Assembly: GCA_910584145.1 (NCBI GenBank)
Contig: CAJTXX010000028.1
Span: 6,862-25,225 of the forward strand
Direction: 5' to 3'
DNA: 18,364 nucleotides
Origin: an uncultured Eggerthellaceae bacterium
GTDB lineage: Bacteria; Actinomycetota; Coriobacteriia; Coriobacteriales; Eggerthellaceae
Positions 14,628 to 18,364 of the stretch are shown in pieces. Made by a program: the position numbers and the translations under genes. Below the pieces are notes generated by a model. That model did not search any database. It saw only the letters and a list, made by a program, of their open reading frames with translations, and was not told the origin of the DNA. The first letter of the stretch is position 1; each line of letters opens with the position of its first letter.

Positions 14628-15762
14628 TCAGACCATCCTTTATCTCGAACAGGAGCACATCTATGCATGTCTCTGGGGATACATTATAGGTCAGAGCGCG
14701 GGGAAGCTGGCTGATAGAGGCCAGCGCGCGCGACACCCCGGCGATGTCAGCCCGGGCGGCGGCAGCTTGGATATCGGCCATCGCATCGGTGTTGATGACG
14801 AGCTCGGGCGTGCCCGCGCGCACCGCCAGCACATCGCGCAGCCACGAAGCGGCTATGTCTATCGTCTGGTTCAGGTACTCGCGGCTCTTCGCCGACATCT
14901 GGCGCTTGTTGCGCGCCTCTATCTGACGTATGGCCGACTTCTCCAGGAAATCGGCGTTCTCGGCTATCTCGCGCTCGAGCTGGGTGCGCACCTCGTCCAG
15001 CGGCGCCTTCGACATCTGCACCAGCTCGCGCGCGCGGCTGACCACCTGCCAGTCGTCCACCATCTCTATGTCGGCGAGCATCTTCAGCACCTTGGCGCGG
15101 AAGCCGACGCGCTCGTTGCCCGCCGCGCGCAGGAACGCCACCGCAGCCGAGATGCTGCCCCCGCATGCCTCGATGGCTTGGCGCGCCAGCTGCGCATCGG
15201 CGCCCGTGTTCTGGCTGACGATGCCCGCGGCCTCCGTCGGCGGGATATGCCGGAACGGCACCACCTGGCAGCGCGACGCTATGGTGGGCAGCACCGAATC
15301 GCGCGTGCGGCCCAGCAAGATGAACACCACGTTGCCCGGCGGCTCCTCCAACGTCTTCAGGAAGGCGTTCGCCGGCGAGGTGCTCATCAAGTCGACGCGG
15401 TCGAGGATGTAGACCTTCATCTGCGCCTGTATGGGCGCGAGCGCCACGTCGGCGGCTATGTCGCGCACCTGCTCGATCAGCCAGCCGTTCGTACCGGCGG
15501 GCTCGATATAGTGCACATCGGGATGCGCCTTGCGCACGATGCGCGAGCAGTGATCGCAGCGCCCGCACAGGCCGCCCCGCGGCCCCTTCGCGCCTTCCGG
15601 GCACAGCAGCGCGCGCGCCAACGCATACGCTGTCGCCGTCTTGTTCGAGCCGGCCGGCCCGGTGAACAGGTAGGCGTGCGTCACCCGCTCCGAGCACACG
15701 CTCATGCGCAGGAAGTCGCGCACCTGCGGCTGGCCCAATATGCTCTCGAACGCGTCAGCCAC
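14593..15762 (-). CDS. holB: DNA polymerase III delta' subunit
   Basis: Clamp-loader subunit of the replicative polymerase, helping load the beta clamp. The 389-residue protein begins MADAFESILGQPQVRDFL and carries a P-loop GPAGSNKT (35-42), a zinc-type cysteine set (C54, C66, C69, C72 in LCGRCDHC), VYILDRVDLMSTSPANAFLKTLEEPP for the Walker B/sensor region, and ILLGRTRDSVLPTIASRCQ, all as in delta'/DnaX-family AAA+ proteins. YNVSPETCIDVLLFEI closes the C-terminal domain. The frame is open to 15873, but the GTG at 15762 has GGAGG 5 bases upstream and begins the family sequence. It overlaps tmk by 8 bases and the PSP1 gene by 35 bases. Confidence 0.92.
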   Translation of the reverse strand: MADAFESILGQPQVRDFLRMSVCSERVTHAYLFTGPAGSNKTATAYALARALLCPEGAKGPRGGLCGRCDHCSRIVRKAHPDVHYIEPAGTNGWLIEQVRDIAADVALAPIQAQMKVYILDRVDLMSTSPANAFLKTLEEPPGNVVFILLGRTRDSVLPTIASRCQVVPFRHIPPTEAAGIVSQNTGADAQLARQAIEACGGSISAAVAFLRAAGNERVGFRAKVLKMLADIEMVDDWQVVSRARELVQMSKAPLDEVRTQLEREIAENADFLEKSAIRQIEARNKRQMSAKSREYLNQTIDIAASWLRDVLAVRAGTPELVINTDAMADIQAAAARADIAGVSRALASISQLPRALTYNVSPETCIDVLLFEIKDGLNGTGSASKPCI

Positions 15763-16399
15763 AGCGGCCTCCGATCTCGGGGATGCGCGCGCATACGGCA
15801 TCGAGCACCCGCTGCGCCGTCGCCTCCGCATCGTCTGCGGTGGCGATGCGCACCACGCGCTCAGGGTGAGCATCGGGCAAGCTGCGGAACGCCCGGCTGA
15901 CGCGCTCGTGGAAGCCTTCGCCCGCGAGCTCCAGGCGGTCGGCCTCGCCGCGCTCCTGGATGCGCCGCGCGCGCTCTGCGCCGTCGGGCAGCTCCATCAG
16001 CACGGTCAGATCAGGGCGCAGCCCATCGGTGGCGAATGCGTTCACCGCATCCACGAAGCCCGCATCGAGCCCGCGGCCCGCGGCCTGGTACGCGCAGGTC
16101 GAATCGGTGAAGCGGTCGCAGATGACCACCTTGCCCGCGTCGAGCGCCGGCAGCAGCACCTCGCGCACCATCTGCGCGCGCGCCGCCTCGTAGATCAGCA
16201 GCTCGCATTCATCGGCCATCTCGGTGTTGGCAGCATCGAGCAGCAGCGCGCGCAGCGCTTCGCCGATGCGCGTGTTGCCCGGCTCACGCAGGCACAGCAC
16301 ATCGAATCCCATCGAGCGCAAGCTGTCCGCCAAGACGCCGACATGCGTGGACTTCCCCACGCCATCGTCGCCCTCGAAGGTTATGAAGATACCCGCCAA
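15755..16399 (-). CDS. tmk: thymidylate kinase
   Basis: Phosphorylates dTMP to dTDP with ATP, an essential step in DNA precursor supply. The 214-residue protein shows the P-loop FEGDDGVGKST (about 8-18), REPG at 38-41, DRFTDST at 95-101 and AYQAAGRG at 103-110, and a lid region near RRIQERGEADRLE. Here the P-loop has DDG before VGKS. The start is a TTG at 16399: family similarity begins right there (AGIFITFEG) and no ATG or GTG lies between it and the upstream stop. It starts 4 bases after the malic enzyme stop and overlaps holB by 8 bases; the tmk-holB pairing is common in Gram-positive bacteria. Confidence 0.95.
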   Translation of the reverse strand: MAGIFITFEGDDGVGKSTHVGVLADSLRSMGFDVLCLREPGNTRIGEALRALLLDAANTEMADECELLIYEAARAQMVREVLLPALDAGKVVICDRFTDSTCAYQAAGRGLDAGFVDAVNAFATDGLRPDLTVLMELPDGAERARRIQERGEADRLELAGEGFHERVSRAFRSLPDAHPERVVRIATADDAEATAQRVLDAVCARIPEIGGRCG

Positions 16400-16403
16400 G
16401 CGC

Positions 16404-17561
16404 CTATGCCGCCTTCACGCACGCGCAGACAGCATCGGCCACTGCGCGCGCCACGCGCGGGTCGAACGGGTCGGGCATCACGAAATCGGGTGCCAGCTCC
16501 TCGTCGGACACCAGCGCGGCCAGCGCCTCTGCCGCAGCCAGCTTCATGGGCTCGGTTATGCGCTCGGCGCGGGCCTCGAGCGCGCCGAGGAAGATGCCCG
16601 GGAAGGCTATCACGTTGTTCACCTGGTTCGGGAAGTCGCTGCGCCCGGTGCCCGCCACCGCAGCGCCCGCCGCCAGCGCGTCTTCCGGGTATATCTCGGG
16701 CACGGGGTTCGCCATGGCGAACACGATGGGGTCGTCAGCCATCGTCTCCACCATCGCGCGCGTCACCACGCCCGGCGCGCTCACGCCCACGAAGATATCG
16801 GCGCCCACCAGAGCATCGGCCAACGTGCCCGACATATCATCGAGGTTCGTCACCTCGAGCATGGCACGCTGCGCGTCGTTGATGCCCTCGAGCGAGCTGG
16901 ATATGATGCCGCGGCTGCCGCACATGATGATGTCGCGGAAGCCGTACGACAGCAGCAGCTTGGCGATGGCGATGCCCGCCGCGCCCGCGCCGCTCATGAC
17001 CACGCGCACGTCCTGCACGCGCTTGCCCACCAGCTTCAGCGAGTTTATCAGCGCCGAGAGCACCACGATGGCCGTGCCATGCTGGTCGTCGTGGAAGACG
17101 GGGATGTCCAGCGCCTCATTCAGCCGCTCCTCTATCTCGAAGCAGCGCGGCGCCGATATGTCCTCCAAGTTGATGCCGCCGAACACCGGCGCCAGCTTGA
17201 TGCACGCATCCACGATCTCGTCGGTATCCTGCGTATCGAGGCAGATAGGGAATGCGTTCACATCGCCGAAGGTCTTGAACAGCGCGCATTTGCCCTCCAT
17301 GACCGGAAGCGCCGCCGCGGGCCCTATGTTGCCGAGCCCCAGCACCGCGCTGCCGTCGGTGACCACCGCCACCGTGTTCCCCTTCATGGTGTAGTCATAG
17401 ACCGCTTCCGGCTGCTCGGCTATCGCCTTGCACGGCTCGGCGACGCCCGGCGTGTAGGCCACCGCCAGATCGTGCCGGGTGCGTATCACCATCTTCGGGG
17501 TGGTGTCCATCTTGCCGCGCCATGCGGCGTGCGCGCTCAGCGATTCATCAGCTATTCCCAT
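16404..17561 (-). CDS. malic enzyme, short bacterial form
   Basis: Oxidative decarboxylation of malate to pyruvate and CO2 with NAD or NADP; cytosolic. The 385-residue protein holds catalytic Tyr36 in VAYTPGVAEP, Lys91 in PVMEGKCALF, the metal-binding NLEDI (131-135) and FHDDQHGTA (157-163), and the Rossmann motif SGAGAAGIAIA (190-200). GTGRSDFPNQVNNVIAFPG is another family block. It lacks the C-terminal phosphotransacetylase-like domain of the long MaeB type. Cofactor preference cannot be decided by eye. ATG 17561 follows GGGAAGAGGAC. It is the first gene of the long minus-strand cluster, 4 bases before tmk. Confidence 0.95.
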   Translation of the reverse strand: MGIADESLSAHAAWRGKMDTTPKMVIRTRHDLAVAYTPGVAEPCKAIAEQPEAVYDYTMKGNTVAVVTDGSAVLGLGNIGPAAALPVMEGKCALFKTFGDVNAFPICLDTQDTDEIVDACIKLAPVFGGINLEDISAPRCFEIEERLNEALDIPVFHDDQHGTAIVVLSALINSLKLVGKRVQDVRVVMSGAGAAGIAIAKLLLSYGFRDIIMCGSRGIISSSLEGINDAQRAMLEVTNLDDMSGTLADALVGADIFVGVSAPGVVTRAMVETMADDPIVFAMANPVPEIYPEDALAAGAAVAGTGRSDFPNQVNNVIAFPGIFLGALEARAERITEPMKLAAAEALAALVSDEELAPDFVMPDPFDPRVARAVADAVCACVKAA

Positions 17562-17603
17562 GTCCTCTTCCCTGCGGTCGCATGCTTATCTGATATGCCT
17601 CCG

Positions 17604-17609
17604 ATTATA
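17604..17609 (-). promoter_or_regulatory. -10 element of the malic enzyme-tmk-holB cluster promoter
   Basis: Perfect TATAAT on the minus strand, 42 bases before the malic enzyme ATG. No strong -35 is present at 17 bases spacing (CGTCTG). It is the best promoter candidate for the nine-gene cluster down to 7946. Confidence 0.55.
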
Positions 17610-17659
17610 CCTCGTATTGCCCTCCTCAGACGGCAGCCCAACGCATGCACAGCCGAGCC

Positions 17660-17683
17660 GCACACGGCACCGTGCCCGTGTGC
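17660..17683 (-). other. stem-loop downstream of the ABC ATPase gene
   Basis: GCACACGG (17660-17667) and CCGTGTGC (17676-17683) form a perfect 8-base stem with an 8-base loop between the ABC ATPase stop and the malic enzyme promoter. No T tract follows on either strand, so termination is only a possibility. Confidence 0.4.
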
Positions 17684-17704
17684 GCCCGGCAGAGAGCAGC
17701 CCGC

Positions 17705-18295
17705 TCAGAGCGCTATGGTCCGGGTGGCGATGCGCTCAGCCAGCGCCCCGGTATGCGTGGTGAACACGATGCCGCAACCGCGCCGCTGAGCCTCCTCTAC
17801 GATGACGCGCCAGATGCGCGCCTGCGTGATGGCATCGAGCATGGTCGATATCTCGTCCGCCACCAGATAGGACGGCTCCGCCATCAGCGCCCGCGCGATG
17901 CAGAACCGCTGGAGCTCGCCGCCTGAGAGCTCATGGGGGAAGCGGCTCATCCACGCCTCCCTGATGCCCAATCGTGCGATCAGGCCCGCATCTGCCGCAC
18001 CCGCCTCGGCCAGGCTGTCGCGCATGCGCATGCGCGGGTCGAGCATGCGCTCAGGATGCTGCCCGATCAGCTGCACCGGGCAGACGCCGCGCAAGGGCAG
18101 CGGTGCGCCATCCACGAGGATGCTGCCGGCTTGCGGTACCTCATAGCCCGCGAGCAAACGGCAGAGCGTGGTCTTGCCCGCCCCCGACGGAGCGCTCAGG
18201 TGCACGCGCTCGCCCGGCGCCACCTGCATGCTGAACCCGTCATAGAGCACCGGCCCCGCCCCATAGCGGAACGTCACGTCACGCGCCTCGAGCAT
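17705..18295 (-). CDS. ABC transporter ATP-binding protein (dipeptide/nickel type)
   Basis: A 196-residue ATPase subunit, probably powering uptake of a peptide, nickel or similar solute. It shows Walker A APSGAGKT (35-42; the usual first Gly is Ala), a Q-loop near Gln75/79, signature LSGGE (123-127), Walker B YLVADE (143-148), D-loop STMLD and switch His181. The arrangement resembles NikE/DppF-like subunits but it lacks their C-terminal extension, so it is short. The ATG at 18295 has AAGGGG 6 bases upstream and starts MLEARDVTFRYG; an ATG at 18310 is in frame but lacks a ribosome-binding site. Permease and binding-protein genes are not in the window; they may lie beyond its right edge. Confidence 0.86.
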   Translation of the reverse strand: MLEARDVTFRYGAGPVLYDGFSMQVAPGERVHLSAPSGAGKTTLCRLLAGYEVPQAGSILVDGAPLPLRGVCPVQLIGQHPERMLDPRMRMRDSLAEAGAADAGLIARLGIREAWMSRFPHELSGGELQRFCIARALMAEPSYLVADEISTMLDAITQARIWRVIVEEAQRRGCGIVFTTHTGALAERIATRTIAL

Positions 18296-18313
18296 CGCGC
18301 ACCCCTTCATCAG

Positions 18314-18343
18314 AGGGTAATTTAGGGTATAACAAAATAACCC
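18314..18343. repeat. GGGTWA half-site cluster upstream of the ABC ATPase
   Basis: AGGGTAATTT and AGGGTATAAC form a 10-base-period direct repeat (18314-18333), followed by an inverted copy ATAACCC (18337-18343). The AT-rich stretch sits 19-48 bases upstream of the ABC ATPase start and could be a regulator-binding region. No regulator is identified. Confidence 0.4.
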
Positions 18344-18364
18344 ACCCGAATATCGTTTTTTTTA

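Noticed and set aside
13341..14714. 457-residue plus-strand frame opposite the PSP1 gene
   Set aside because: Leu/Arg/His-rich shadow; the opposite strand encodes a clear PSP1 protein with its cysteine signature.
1..18364. CRISPR arrays, insertion sequences, prophage or integrase genes
   Set aside because: No regularly spaced repeats, transposase motifs or terminal inverted repeats were seen; the genes look like core chromosome.

Overview
This is an 18.4 kb piece of a GC-rich bacterial chromosome. The gene content and family flavour (ElaA-like acetyltransferase next to pyrE, tmk-holB-PSP1 cluster, tandem DegV genes, SLC13/DASS permease remnant, many GTG/TTG starts) suggest an actinobacterium of the class Coriobacteriia, probably an Eggerthella relative. 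That assignment is inference from gene style, not a database match. Almost everything is on the minus strand; the only plus-strand gene I support is the secreted C39-like protein at 5188-5943.

Reading from low to high coordinates: an acetyltransferase-pyrE pair (61-1209); a tmRNA gene with promoter and terminator (1319-1771); a two-gene cassette of a radical SAM protein and a DUF4130/TIGR03915-type partner (1808-4017), driven by a clear sigma70-like promoter followed by two tandem LexA (SOS) boxes (4028-4087); a frameshifted, N-terminally truncated SLC13/DASS permease pseudogene (4111 to about 5114); a secreted C39-like protein on the plus strand that shares its stop-codon bases with a convergent membrane-anchored protein of unknown function (5188-6770); tRNA-Thr(TGT) with terminator (6971-7087); an exported NlpC/P60 protein (7168-7740).

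From 17561 down to 7946 runs a tightly packed minus-strand cluster of nine genes, probably one transcription unit: malic enzyme, tmk, holB, PSP1/RicT-like protein, pncB, two degV paralogues, a degenerate hydroxyisobutyrate-dehydrogenase-like protein and a PflX-like radical SAM protein. It mixes nucleotide supply (tmk), replication (holB), NAD salvage (pncB), carbon metabolism (malic enzyme) and lipid-binding proteins (DegV). The right edge holds an ABC ATPase of the dipeptide/nickel type; the rest of its transporter, if any, lies outside the window.

The most noteworthy system is the SOS-box-controlled radical SAM/DUF4130 cassette. The radical SAM protein carries a helix-hairpin-helix DNA-binding motif and a C-terminal QMSLF pentapeptide that looks like a beta-sliding-clamp binding motif, so sequence and regulation both point to an uncharacterised DNA repair or modification function. 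The second most interesting object is the dehydrogenase-fold protein at 8913-9884, which lacks the catalytic and cofactor-binding residues and ends in an acidic, tyrosine-containing tail. No CRISPR array, insertion sequence or prophage was seen. The gene-free stretches are all under 300 bases. The longest, about 200 bases each at 6771-6970 and 7741-7945, show nothing I can name.
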